64,000 nt of DNA from Candidatus Liberibacter europaeus (GCA_003045065.1 PSQJ01000002.1:372001-436000), one strand, 5' to 3'. Shown: positions 41,095 through 49,779, numbered from the stretch's first letter. Made by a program: numbers and translations. The notes: a model not told the origin generated them from the sequence alone.

Positions 41095-41319
41095 AATATT
41101 GCTTATGCAAATAAGTTTGATTTGAGATTATTTGGCTTAAAATATATTTCCTAGTTGTTTTTTAGACATTTATCCATTTTGTTTTATAATATAAAATATA
41201 TGAGATAGAGTGGTGATTATTATCTTTATCTTATATACTTGAATTTACTTTTACTATTTCTGGTATTTCTTTAAAACCCTCACTGGGAATTTATTTGCTA
41301 TACTACATTAAAAATAAAT

Positions 41320-41357
41320 AGATCTCAAACAATAACGATAATTATTATTTGAGATCT
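41320..41357 (-). terminator. Hairpin after the tRNA-Leu gene
   Basis: A 10-bp perfect stem (41320-41329 with 41348-41357) that can extend inward with AT pairs, followed on the minus strand by a T-rich run. Located 10 bp beyond the tRNA 3' end. It may also serve the convergent hdaA. Confidence 0.7.
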
Positions 41358-41367
41358 TTGTCTATTT

Positions 41368-41670
41368 TGGTGCGGATGGCGGGACTCGAACCCGCACTCT
41401 AATATTAAGAAGCAGATTTTCTTACCACTACAACTTTCGTTGCCACTATCTCATAGTGTTTGTGGTCTGGACTGTCCCTTCACCATAACTCTTATGTCTT
41501 TAGGTGCTGCCCGTCCAGTCTCTACACCTTCCATGGAATAAACCAAGGTTTGGCTCGGGATTGGCTAAAAACTCAGCTTTCCCCGAATTTGAGCAGTTCT
41601 ACTCTAAAGATTTCTCAATAGGCACCCAATAACATAAGTCTGCTGCGTCTACCTGTTTCGCCACATCCAC
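41368..41670 (-). tRNA. tRNA-Leu(UAA), interrupted by a group I intron
   Basis: Two exons on the minus strand: 5' exon 41670-41636 (35 nt) and 3' exon 41420-41368 (53 nt), including an encoded CCA. Joined they give an 88-nt class II tRNA: acceptor GTGGATG pairs with CATCCGC (one G-U), D-arm with GGTAGA, anticodon stem GCAGA/TCTGC around loop CTTAAAA (anticodon UAA), a long variable arm, T-arm GCGGG/CCCGC, discriminator A. The intervening 215 nt separate U34 from A35, the same position as in the tRNA-Leu(UAA) intron of cyanobacteria and plastids. Without the intron the tRNA would look normal; hence the gene should be functional if splicing occurs. Confidence 0.93.
41421..41635 (-). ncRNA. Group I self-splicing intron in the tRNA-Leu anticodon
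   Basis: A 215-nt intron without an open reading frame. Visible hallmarks on the minus strand: the exon ends in U and can pair through a U-G with an internal guide (GGGU, a few bases inside the intron); a P/Q-type segment (AATTCGGGGAAAG); the R and S elements of the P7 catalytic core (AGAGACTGGACGGGCAGCACC split by the usual loop, and AAGGGACAGTCCAGACCAC); and a terminal omega-G just before the 3' exon. This is the compact IC3 type of tRNA introns. The assignment rests on reading pairings by eye. Confidence 0.88.
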
Positions 41671-42167
41671 ACATATTTTTGCATATATAATCCAAATAGC
41701 AGATCTTATATGCAATTAAAACATTAACATTGTATACTATTTTTTAAAATCGTGAAGTAGAAAATATTGTTTTTGACATTTATTTATAATTTGCAAATTG
41801 CATATATAGCAAATTTTGATAAAAACAATATCATAGCAGCATAAAATGTACACAAGAAACATATTGGATTATTTATAATAGGTGTTTTTTTAATTATATA
41901 GTAGTCCTTTTAGTCAAGTGTGGTTCACATATCCATTAATGATATTGCTTATAACAATCCCAGCAGGATTAGCTCTAAAATATTTACCGAATTTATAAAA
42001 AATAGGGTGATTTTTTATTCAATTGACTATTGATTAATAACTTTTTCTATTTTAGATTGCCATTAATCTATTGTTAACTTAAAACTTCACAGGTTTGGTT
42101 TAAGGGGTATCTCAAAGTGTATCATCATGTAGACTTGCTATTTAGAAATGTTGCGCGGCTATTTTTT
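41671..42167. other. Intergenic interval upstream of tRNA-Leu
   Basis: About 500 bp, AT-rich, without a gene that I can support. It must hold the tRNA-Leu promoter. Confidence 0.45.
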
Positions 42168-42332
42168 ATGGAGATAAGTAAACGTGATCGCATCTTGCTT
42201 AGGTTATTAGAGGATAAACGTAGGTCGTCAAGTAATAGTATTTCTTCTATAAAAATCCCCTTGGATTTTTGTCTTGTGATTTTTGGATCGTTTTTTACTG
42301 GTATTGTAATTTTTTTATCTTTTTTGAAATAA
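42168..42332 (+). CDS. Possible small single-helix membrane protein
   Basis: A 54-residue frame from ATG 42168: a basic, polar first half (KRDRILLRLLEDKRRSSS) and a C-terminal hydrophobic helix (LDFCLVIFGSFFTGIVIFLS). An earlier start at 42117 would add 17 residues. The charge layout looks like a tail-anchored protein, but I recognise no family, and the ribosome site is weak. Confidence 0.35.
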   Translation: MEISKRDRILLRLLEDKRRSSSNSISSIKIPLDFCLVIFGSFFTGIVIFLSFLK

Positions 42333-42565
42333 TAGTTGTTGATATATAGTTGGTTTTATTCAATGAGCTTGGTTGATTAGCCTTTATATTATTTTAAATT
42401 TCTTTATGCTCATCTGTTTTAAGATAAGTGGGGTGGGATAGTTTTATCTTCTTAGTACTACAAGGGCTATTACTGTAGCATGAGCTGTAATAACGGTGTT
42501 AGTTGCTCTTATATTTATTAAAATGTTGTAACATTTATTCTATAAATATCATTGCTTTTTATTAT

Positions 42566-43573
42566 TTATCTCACTTCTCGTAAGAGTCTATGATCAATTA
42601 ACATGTTCTGTATTTTTTTTAAGTCAGATATATTGAAATTTAAGTCCGTAGATAACTCTCCTTGGTATGTCATGTTATTAATTATGCGGTTTTTGATTAT
42701 GCCTTTAATTGCTGGATATTCGCCAAGTTCCGAAGCGATATATTGTTGTGTGGCAGGAGATAACATAAAGTGAAGAAATCTGATTGCTAAACTCTTCTTT
42801 TGGGATTTTTGCAATATTCCAGCCCCTGTGACAAAGACCATATTTCCAATATCACCATTAGAGAATGAGGCTTGAGCAATAGATAGGTTATGGTTGAAAG
42901 CCTTACAGGCTATGATAGAAAATGAGTTTATTAAAGATATATCAACATCGCCATTTTCTATTGCCCGTATTTGATCACTGTCTTTTGGGTATTGTTTTGC
43001 TTCGTTTGCTATAAGTCCCTCTATGAACTCATTTGTTTTGTTATTTAACTTGATTTGTATATTGTTTAGAAATTTTTGGAAAGATACATTGTTTGGGGCA
43101 ATAGAAATTTTTTTCTTCCATTTTTGGTCAAGTAAGTCAAAAGCACTTTTTGGTAGATTTTCTTCAGTTTTAACTCTTTTGGGAGAATATGCTAATACTT
43201 GAGCATAGCTGGATGTTATTAGCAATTTTTTATTTGCATCCTGAATTTTTATATTATTCTTTTTTGCAAGAGTGGTAGGGATATTGTATAGCAAGTCTTC
43301 GTTTAACAAAAGTGGTGTTATATCCTGTGTTATCAATACATCTGGTCCATCTATTTTTGTCTCACGGAGTGCATTTGATATTTCGTTAGTGGAAGTAAAT
43401 TTAGGATTTATTTTGATACCTGTTTTCTCTTCGAAAGCTTGGAAAATTGGCAACATGCTATTTTGATCACGATCAGTGTATATAGTTAAAGTTGCATCTT
43501 TGGTATCTATAGCAAATGCTATTGTACAACTTAAAATAAGAAAGATAAGTGTACGAGTTGTGGTTATAAACAT
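42566..43573 (-). CDS. Iron(III) ABC transporter substrate-binding protein homologue (FbpA-like)
   Basis: A 335-residue periplasmic protein of the FbpA/FutA group. It has a signal peptide (LIFLILSCTIAFA), TIYTDRDQNSMLPIFQAFEE, a mid part with LPKSAFDLLDQKWKKKISIA, FSNGDIGNMVFVTGAGILQK and a tail with LGEYPAIKG. I choose ATG 43573, which has GAGGAAA upstream, over 43597. Where iron-binding members normally have a Tyr pair in an NHYY-type motif, this one reads LINSFSII (near residue 214), so the iron ligands may differ. No permease or ATPase gene is adjacent; it may serve a distant transporter. No sign of truncation. Confidence 0.82.
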   Translation of the reverse strand: MFITTTRTLIFLILSCTIAFAIDTKDATLTIYTDRDQNSMLPIFQAFEEKTGIKINPKFTSTNEISNALRETKIDGPDVLITQDITPLLLNEDLLYNIPTTLAKKNNIKIQDANKKLLITSSYAQVLAYSPKRVKTEENLPKSAFDLLDQKWKKKISIAPNNVSFQKFLNNIQIKLNNKTNEFIEGLIANEAKQYPKDSDQIRAIENGDVDISLINSFSIIACKAFNHNLSIAQASFSNGDIGNMVFVTGAGILQKSQKKSLAIRFLHFMLSPATQQYIASELGEYPAIKGIIKNRIINNMTYQGELSTDLNFNISDLKKIQNMLIDHRLLREVR

Positions 43574-43864
43574 GGTTTCCTCAAAAAATATAAACAAAAT
43601 TTACATTAAAATATGATTTTTTCTTATTAGGCAGTGTATAAATATTATAGGTATGTTATCTTTAAATAGGTATGTTATCTATTATTATTATTATTTGTCA
43701 TTATAACAATCGTATTAAAAATGCAAAGTATGTTGTGTTTTTAGTATGCAATATGGGCACTATTACAAACAATATAAAATTAAATTATTTTCTCTATAAA
43801 CAATGATATAATTTGACATAACTACTATATGTATATTGGCGTATTTAATAAGATAGGAGAAGCG

Positions 43865-44242
43865 ATGCTCGTAAATATGGATACCAAAGGAAAAAACAAA
43901 TCTGAACAAATGGAAAAAATAGATCATAGTTCTTCTTATCTTCATGTTATTATGGAAAGCCTACAAGAATCAAAAGCTGAAGATATATGTCACATAGAGA
44001 ATACTCCAGCTCGCTCTTTAGTATGTGATAATATGGTTATTGTTTCGGGTAAATCTTCAAAACATGTTACTTCTATTGCTGATAATTTGGTTGCATATCT
44101 TAAGAAACACAATATTGAAGTCCTAGGAATTGAGGGCTTATTATCTGCTAATTGGGTTTTGATTGATGTAGGCGATGTAATGGTGCACGTATTTCATCCT
44201 GAATCTAGGAAGTTATATGACTTAGAAAGTATGTGGATATAA
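43865..44242 (+). CDS. rsfS: Ribosomal silencing factor RsfS
   Basis: A 125-residue Iojap-family protein that binds L14 and blocks subunit joining when nutrients are scarce. Seen are MVIVSGKSSKHVTSIADNLV, an IEGLLSANWVLIDVGDVMVH segment and VFHPESRKLYDLESMW. ATG 43865 has AGGAGA directly upstream, so I prefer it to 43829. In other Rhizobiales rlmH follows; it is missing here. Confidence 0.92.
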   Translation: MLVNMDTKGKNKSEQMEKIDHSSSYLHVIMESLQESKAEDICHIENTPARSLVCDNMVIVSGKSSKHVTSIADNLVAYLKKHNIEVLGIEGLLSANWVLIDVGDVMVHVFHPESRKLYDLESMWI

Positions 44243-44256
44243 TAATGTTGTTATCA

Positions 44257-44332
44257 GGAAGATAACCTTTATTAGATTCAATGTTGTAGTCATATTTTTC
44301 TCAATAATTTTAAATGAGAAAGGTTGTCTTCC
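44257..44332. repeat. 14-bp inverted repeat just after rsfS
   Basis: The arms 44257-44270 and 44319-44332 pair over 14 bp with one G-U, leaving a 48-nt AT-rich loop. It starts 14 bp after the rsfS stop. There is no T run after it on the plus strand, so it is an unusual terminator or an RNA-stabilising stem. Confidence 0.65.
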
Positions 44333-44700
44333 AAAGGATAATAAAATGTTTATTTATTATACCTATGTGGCTAATGTTTGATTATTATCTTGATGGAGTT
44401 TCACTCAAAAACTGATTTTTCTTACCTGTGATTGTTTTCGTTAGGTTATGTGCAATTTGCATTGAGAAAGTTGAAATGATTTATATCAAGACATCTGGAG
44501 GGTGGTTTATTTTATTTTATCGCAAGCTGCTTTTGTATAAAATTTTGTAAATAATTTTCATTTGAAGACTGTATTTGCTTTTTTATTGTTGCCATTGAAG
44601 CTTACAATGCGTAATAAACATTGGTTGTGTGAAAGTTTTCCAAATAATTTTGAAAAATTTATGGAGTCTGTCCGATTTTTATTGTTGTGGTTTATAAAGA

Positions 44701-44723
44701 ATTTAATTTAATTTAATTTAATT
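44701..44723. repeat. Short tandem array of a 5-bp AT unit
   Basis: Four to five copies of ATTTA/TTTAA in non-coding DNA upstream of the polysaccharide deacetylase gene. Confidence 0.85.
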
Positions 44724-44890
44724 TCTCTTCTATTCATGGTATTTTTCAAAATATTATGGAATATGTTCAGTTGAATTTTGTGAATTTGATCTATAAATTA
44801 ACGGGTAATCATTACTTTTATATAGATAATATACAGCTCTTTTAGTTTTTATAGGAAATATTTACAATTGCTAACAACCAATTAAGTGAA

Positions 44891-46114
44891 GTGTATTTAT
44901 TTGTGAGTATTGATCTGAATCACCCTTTAGGGGAAAAAAATAGTGCTAGACAATCTTTTTATAAAAATGTCATCTTGCGTTTAATCTTTTTCCTGTGCTT
45001 TTTTATATTTATCACGGGTATTTCAATTTATATTATCTTTTCTGAGGCGCTGATTGGTACTACTTCAAATGAAGGAAAGAATTATTTTCTCAGAGAGGTT
45101 AAAGAAGTAGTCATTGCATCTCCATTGCGTGACAAATCTATTTCTGAAACTCCTAAACGTGTTGTGGAAACAAAAAAAATCGAAGCTGATTCAGCACTAA
45201 AAGGTACTATAGCTAATAATGATATAAATGGATCTGTCAATTTAACGTCTACGGATTCATCTCCAACAATCAAAGAAAGATTGCTATCCGTTATTTCCAA
45301 AGATGAGTTGTCGAAAAGTAAAGGTCATAATCCTTGGTCTTTTAAAATTGGAGATAGTGCAAATTATTTAGAGAATTATAAAAAATATTGTCCTGATACC
45401 GATCATAATGTTCCTCGTATTGCTCTTGTTGTTTCTGGATTAGGCATAAGTCAGACAGGAACGCAGCGTGCTATAAATTTATTGCCTGCAAATTCAACAT
45501 TGGCTTTTGCTTCTAATGGTAATAGCTTGAATCGTTGGATACAGGAGGCGACAAAAAAGGGACAGGAGACTATTTTGCAGATTCCAATGCAAGATTTTAC
45601 CGAATCAGATGGTGAGGATGATTCTTATGTTTTAAAAGTAAAGCAATCAGATAAAGCATTGCTTAGCCGACTTCGCCATTCTTTGGGTCGTGCTACGAAG
45701 TATTCCGGTGTTATGAATTATCGTGGGGCGATGTTCCTATCGAACAAATATTCTACTAAATCAATGTTTCAAGAGCTTTCTAAGCGTAAATTATTTTTCT
45801 TGGATGACGGCAATTCAGTACATAATCTTACTAAAGAATTAGCTCCTATGGTCAATCTTCCTTATGCTGTTGCTGATTTATATTTAGGTTATCAGGTTAA
45901 TCGTGATAAAATTAGTAAAAAATTAAAGGATTTAGAATACATCGCCCGTGTTTCAGGACAGGCAATTGGTGTGGTTGTTGCTTTTGATGAAAATGTTGAT
46001 GGTATTATACAATGGTTGCAGAAAGATTATATGAAAGATATAATAATTGTTCCTTTATCTTGCTTGGTAAAATTTTCTAATCAATCTTCTCAAATAAATA
46101 ATATTTCTGAATAA
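44891..46114 (+). CDS. Divergent polysaccharide deacetylase family protein
   Basis: A 407-residue protein with an N-terminal cytoplasmic tail, one membrane helix (near 30-50, LRLIFFLCFFIFITGISIY), a low-complexity linker, and a NodB-like domain from about residue 175: RIALVVSGLGISQTGTQRAI, LPANSTLAFASNG, ETILQIPMQ, GVMNYRGAMFLS, and GQAIGVVVAFDENVDGII. This is the COG2861 type found beside ctpA and rppH in rhizobia; its enzymatic action is uncertain. The start is GTG 44891; GTG 44903 would give MSIDLNHPLG, closer to relatives. The broken rppH begins 8 bp later. Confidence 0.85.
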   Translation: MYLFVSIDLNHPLGEKNSARQSFYKNVILRLIFFLCFFIFITGISIYIIFSEALIGTTSNEGKNYFLREVKEVVIASPLRDKSISETPKRVVETKKIEADSALKGTIANNDINGSVNLTSTDSSPTIKERLLSVISKDELSKSKGHNPWSFKIGDSANYLENYKKYCPDTDHNVPRIALVVSGLGISQTGTQRAINLLPANSTLAFASNGNSLNRWIQEATKKGQETILQIPMQDFTESDGEDDSYVLKVKQSDKALLSRLRHSLGRATKYSGVMNYRGAMFLSNKYSTKSMFQELSKRKLFFLDDGNSVHNLTKELAPMVNLPYAVADLYLGYQVNRDKISKKLKDLEYIARVSGQAIGVVVAFDENVDGIIQWLQKDYMKDIIIVPLSCLVKFSNQSSQINNISE

Positions 46115-46121
46115 ATAATTG

Positions 46122-46646
46122 ATGAAATAAGTTTATCCTAAAAAAATATCTGGTGTATATATCTCTTGTGTGGGAATACTTGTTTTAAATCAGGATGATT
46201 TTGTTTTGGTTGGGCGTTGATGCTTTTTCAATTATGACCATAATATTGTTTCGTCATCGTGGCAAATGCCTCAAGGAGGTATTAATTGTCAAGAAGGTCC
46301 TCTTGATGCTGCCTATCGCAAGCTGTATGAGGAAACGGGTATTAAATCAGTTTCCTTGTTAGGAAAAGCAAATTCATATGTGCAATATGATTTTTTAGAA
46401 GTTTTCGGTAATAAAAACGGATCTCGTGGTCAAATACAACAATGGTTTGCTTTTCGATTTACAGGGCTAGAAATTGAGATTTGCATTGATAGATCTGATA
46501 GATCTACCTATGGATATGAAACAGAATTTTATGATAGGGCTTGGGTCTCTCTAAGCAATACTGTCAATATGGTTGTTGATTTCAAAAAACAAGCTTATCA
46601 ACAGGTTATCGCGGATTTTTCATATCTTATAGATCATAAAACGTAA
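46122..46646 (+). pseudogene. rppH: RNA pyrophosphohydrolase RppH, broken by two in-frame stops
   Basis: RppH removes pyrophosphate from mRNA 5' ends and so starts decay. One frame reads from ATG 46122 to 46646 with the whole protein recognisable: ISCVGILVLNQDDFVLVGR, then WQMPQGGINCQEGPLDAAYR with the Nudix box ending KLYEETGI. It contains TAA at codon 3 (46128-46130) and TGA at 46218-46220, but no frameshift. An ATG at 46266 could yield a 126-residue piece that keeps the Nudix box but lacks the first strands. In the Nudix signature the expected RE is RK. It follows the deacetylase gene by 8 bp. Loss of function is likely; sequencing error is less likely because there are two changes. Confidence 0.82.
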
Positions 46647-47282
46647 TTGTGTTTGAGGAATTAACCTCTATATTTTATCTTTTAGGGTGGATAATATATT
46701 TGATATTTTTAAATGATATAGTTTGTTTTATAAACGGTTTTGTATAATACCATATCGCCAATTATACTTTTTTCATATTATTAATTGTTATTGTATTCAT
46801 CTTTATTGTAATAAAAAATTTGCCACTGTAATAGCTATAATGAGAAGACTTGAGTTCTTGATTAGCTTTTATTCATAGGCGCTTTCCCCTTTAATAATTT
46901 AATATTTGAATCTATCATCTTAGATCATTGGAGATTAAACATGCAAAACTAATGCAATTGCTTGCATTTTTATTAAATTAATCTTTTTCGGTTGTTATAT
47001 CATCAATGAAATAATATTTCCTATGCGCTGCCGGTATTGTTTTTGCACTTGTATTTTAAAAAAAACAGCCAATAATTACCATCTCTTTAATTATTTTTTA
47101 AAAAACAGATGATAGTAAGATTTAATAGGAATCATATCTACGACGGAAAAACTGATCAGTAGTTTTTCCATCATTCTTTTCTTTTTTTGAGAGTGTTAGA
47201 TTGTGTGTAAGTTGTCTTAATTATCATGATTTCCCTCATTAAAAATGCCAAAAAATTATCTTTGCGGGGGTAAGTGAAAAAT
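46647..47282. other. Intergenic interval with two small hairpins
   Basis: About 640 bp with no gene. Two stems stand out: 46951-46968 (7 bp, 4-nt loop, then T run; terminator-like) and 47145-47169 (9-bp stem, 7-nt loop). No coding remnant recognised. Confidence 0.45.
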
Positions 47283-47310
47283 AATACCTGCATCCAAATA
47301 TGCAGGTATT
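47283..47310 (-). terminator. Rho-independent terminator of the small lipoprotein gene
   Basis: A perfect 11-bp stem (47283-47293 with 47300-47310) with a 6-nt loop, followed on the minus strand by ATTTTT. Lies 46 bp beyond the lipoprotein stop. Confidence 0.8.
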
Positions 47311-47356
47311 AACCGAACTAAATGTTTTGGTGTCAATAAGTTTTTATTGAAGATAT

Positions 47357-47629
47357 TTATTCGTCTGGAGTTGATGCTAGCTCTTCTTCTGACTTACATA
47401 TACCATCATTATCTATAGTACATGGTAATTCGCTTGGTTGTTCAAAGGGCATTAATCCTCCTCTTGCTCTATCATTTGATCTTAAAATAGATTCGTTTGT
47501 TTGGCTATTTTGATTACTTGTAGCATTGGCGTACGATAATTGATTTGAGTTGTCATTTAATTTCTGTGAATCGCAACCAAGCAGTGACGATGTTATTAGC
47601 ATGATATGCATTGTATTTATTTTTTTCAT
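47357..47629 (-). CDS. Small secreted or outer-membrane lipoprotein, unknown function
   Basis: A 90-residue protein with a basic start, hydrophobic leader and lipobox ending SLLGC (Cys 19). The mature part is Asn/Ser/Gln rich (NDNSNQLSYANATSNQNSQ), then acidic with a Cys pair near the end (PCTIDNDGICKSEEEL). It has its own terminator, so it looks expressed. I recognise no family. Its place beside the decayed prophage suggests an accessory gene. Confidence 0.6.
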   Translation of the reverse strand: MKKINTMHIMLITSSLLGCDSQKLNDNSNQLSYANATSNQNSQTNESILRSNDRARGGLMPFEQPSELPCTIDNDGICKSEEELASTPDE

Positions 47630-48101
47630 ATTTATTATTTCCTGAAATTAAAATTATATAAAATTATAGGAATATATAAACATTTAATACTTATTTTTTT
47701 AGCAATTAATAATATTCAATTTTATTAAAAAAATTAGTAATTCTAATTTTTTTAATAAAGTTTCGTAAATAAATATATTATAATTTGTCACTTATAATGC
47801 AGATATTTATCATTAATATTTGCTATAAATGTATTTCGTAGGTATTTACTTTAGTTTATAAGTAGAAAATTAAAAAAATGATTTATACGTAAATTATGCG
47901 GTATTCTTGCAAAATTTATACATATATTTTCTATATAGCCATTTTTAGAGTAGATTTTTCCCAAAAAAGAACAAGAATTTTTGACTTACACGCCTAATGG
48001 AAGTGTTGTAGCAGATTTGCTTTTGTCTAATTTCTTGTGGCTCTTATTAACTTCACAAGGCTGTTTAGCAACTAAAACAAGACCTCTTTGAGGTGGGCTA
48101 T
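47630..48101. other. AT-rich interval entering the prophage relic
   Basis: About 470 bp. A frame at about 47970-48091 reads EFLTYTPNGSVVADLLLSNF and may be a phage scrap. No intact gene. Confidence 0.4.
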
Positions 48102-48336
48102 ATGGATGGCATCAACTATAAGCTTTGGGAGGGGGATGAATAAATTCATCATCAAGTAGAAATTCAAGGTCTTATGCATCAAGGTGGATAACATTGAGGA
48201 GAGTGGCAATAATCAACAGCAAGAGATCAATGAGATTTTAAATATCTTAACAATCATGAAATGATTGGATGCATTCATTAAGACCGCAGGAGCGTTCAAA
48301 GCTTTGATCACTTCCATCATATATGCCATTTACTAG
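48102..48336 (+). pseudogene. Decayed small phage protein ahead of the holin copy
   Basis: A strong GAGGTGGG site precedes ATG 48102, and the frame (MDGINYKLWEGDE) soon stops. Further on, another frame gives DNIEESGNNQQQEINEIL and, after an internal stop, LDAFIKTAGAFKALITSIIY before TAG at 48334. A coiled segment followed by one helix is common for small proteins next to phage holins. At least one frameshift and two stops make it a pseudogene. Confidence 0.5.
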
Positions 48337-48354
48337 TCAAGGATGGTTTTACGA

Positions 48355-48815
48355 ATGATTACTTCTTTCATTTTTAGTGGAATATTTATATTTGCTCTTA
48401 TTTTTTTTTATTACGTATTTATTGCGTAGGATATTTGATGTTATTTCTTTACATATGGTCTAAAAACGATTATTTGAATACGACATTCTAAGGTGATAAT
48501 TGGCAAACATTGACAGAATTATTCATAACTTGGATTATCTGAACTTAGAGAAGATAGACTTGTAAAGCTATCAAAGATTAAATCCCAAAACATCAAAAGT
48601 GTTGTTAAATGGATTTACGGCTTCAACACTTTGAATCAGATCCTTAACAAACTCTTTTTGGATTATTGTTTATCCGTTATTAGTTTGGCGGAGTGTGAAG
48701 AGGGCATCTTTGACAGAAGCCCTCTTTAAATTTAAGCCCCTTTGAACAAGAGATTATCGCTTGCATCTTTGGTTTCTGGTATACAGATAAAATAGTCCAG
48801 AAGCAGAGGGATTAG
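48355..48815 (+). pseudogene. Decayed second copy of the holin-like gene
   Basis: The start (MITSFIFSGIFIF) and large parts match the intact gene at 17534-18013, for example the stretches coding for LSKIKSQN, the FWIIVYP region and SPFEQEIIACI near 48740. Stops appear early (TAG after about 24 codons) and frameshifts follow. The order holin copy, repeat zone, endolysin copy equals that of the first cassette. Confidence 0.85.
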
Positions 48816-48996
48816 GATTTAACGATCTTAAGTTTATCAATCCATTTCTGTGATCTCAACTTCTGTTCTTCTAGATCTTATGTTTTGGTTCCTGCTTGAG
48901 CAGAGGCTTCTTTTGCTTCATCTCTAGAGATGTCTTTAAGATCCTCTTCATATTTGTTGTCCAGCATATCTTGTAGTTCTTGTGTATTTTGTCTAG
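48812..48996 (-). pseudogene. Minus-strand coiled-coil coding remnant
   Basis: Read on the minus strand, an open stretch gives ELQDMLDNKYEEDLKDISRD, EAKEASAQAGTKT, a stop, then DLEEQKLRSQKWIDKLKIVK and TAA. The charge pattern is that of a coiled coil, and in-frame continuation on both sides of the stop shows it once coded. It has no counterpart in the first cassette. Family unknown. Confidence 0.5.
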
Positions 48997-49053
48997 ATCA
49001 AGATTGCAGATGGACTCACATGATTTGATCAGTAATAAGCTTTTTTGGTTCGT

Positions 49054-49185
49054 CTGCTAGATCACATCCTTCAATTATAGCAGTTGATGATAACAACTGC
49101 TAGATTACATCCTTCAATTATAGAAGTTGGTGATAATAACTGCTAGATCACATCCTTCAATTATAATAGCAGTTGATGATAACAA
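49054..49185. repeat. Three tandem units of 43, 43 and 46 bp
   Basis: Units 49054-49096, 49097-49139 and 49140-49185 differ by only a few bases; the third has a 3-nt insertion. The unit corresponds to a single-copy stretch in the intact cassette (around 18131-18162), so the expansion happened in the decayed copy. Confidence 0.88.
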
Positions 49186-49335
49186 CGAAACTAACGCTAT
49201 TTTTTTTGATATCCATAAACTCTTACTTCTCTTGATATTAATAACAATTAATAATTGTATTGAAAGCATGTTTCTCCTATTTGAATCAATATAAAATGAT
49301 ATATAACTTTTAATTAACTAAAAATAGAGGCAGTT

Positions 49336-49779
49336 ATGGTTAAGATTACATCATTACTAATTGAATTGATTTAGAAATTTGAGTGATTAAGACTAAAATC
49401 CTGTAGATATCTTGCTGAAATATGGATTATTGGCTATGCCCATACGGGATCAGATGTTTGTGGAGGAGATGAACATATCCAGAACAGCAAGCGAATGAAC
49501 TACTTGTACGCGATGTTTTAAAGTTTTTAAGCCAAGTTTTCAAGGTTTCCCCAGTTCTTGAGAATACAAGAGAAAATTGTCTATCATCTATTGAATATTT
49601 TTTTTTAACCTTGGTATCGGGCGATATAAGGCTAGCACGTTTTGAAACTGTGCAGCTGAAGAAGATTTTTGAATAACGCTTATCAAGAATTTAAAAGGTG
49701 GGTATTTTCTGGTGGAAAAAAGTTAAAGGGATTAATTGCAAGACGAGAATTAGAGGTGGAAATATTGTTGCAGGGTTAA
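49336..49779 (+). pseudogene. Decayed second copy of the GH24 endolysin gene
   Basis: Homologous to 18307-18747 from the start codon to the end. The 13th codon or so is TAG (within the stretch that encodes VIKNFEG in the intact copy), and several frameshifts follow. The 3' part still reads FKRWVFSGGKKLKGLIARR. The stop lies 69 bp before the tRNA-Asn 3' end. Confidence 0.88.

Larger units (their letters stand above)
44243..44890. other. Interval with lost genes, an inverted repeat and an AT microsatellite
   Basis: About 650 bp with no intact gene where related rhizobia carry rlmH, a murein hydrolase activator and ctpA. It holds a large inverted repeat (44257-44332) and a short TTTAA array (44701-44723), listed separately. 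I could not recognise remnants of the missing genes. Confidence 0.5.

Noticed and set aside
41368..41670. First looked like a tmRNA or RNase P RNA because of the long structured region beside a T-arm.
   Set aside because: The two ends join into a complete tRNA-Leu(UAA), and the middle has group I core elements; no tag-peptide frame is present.
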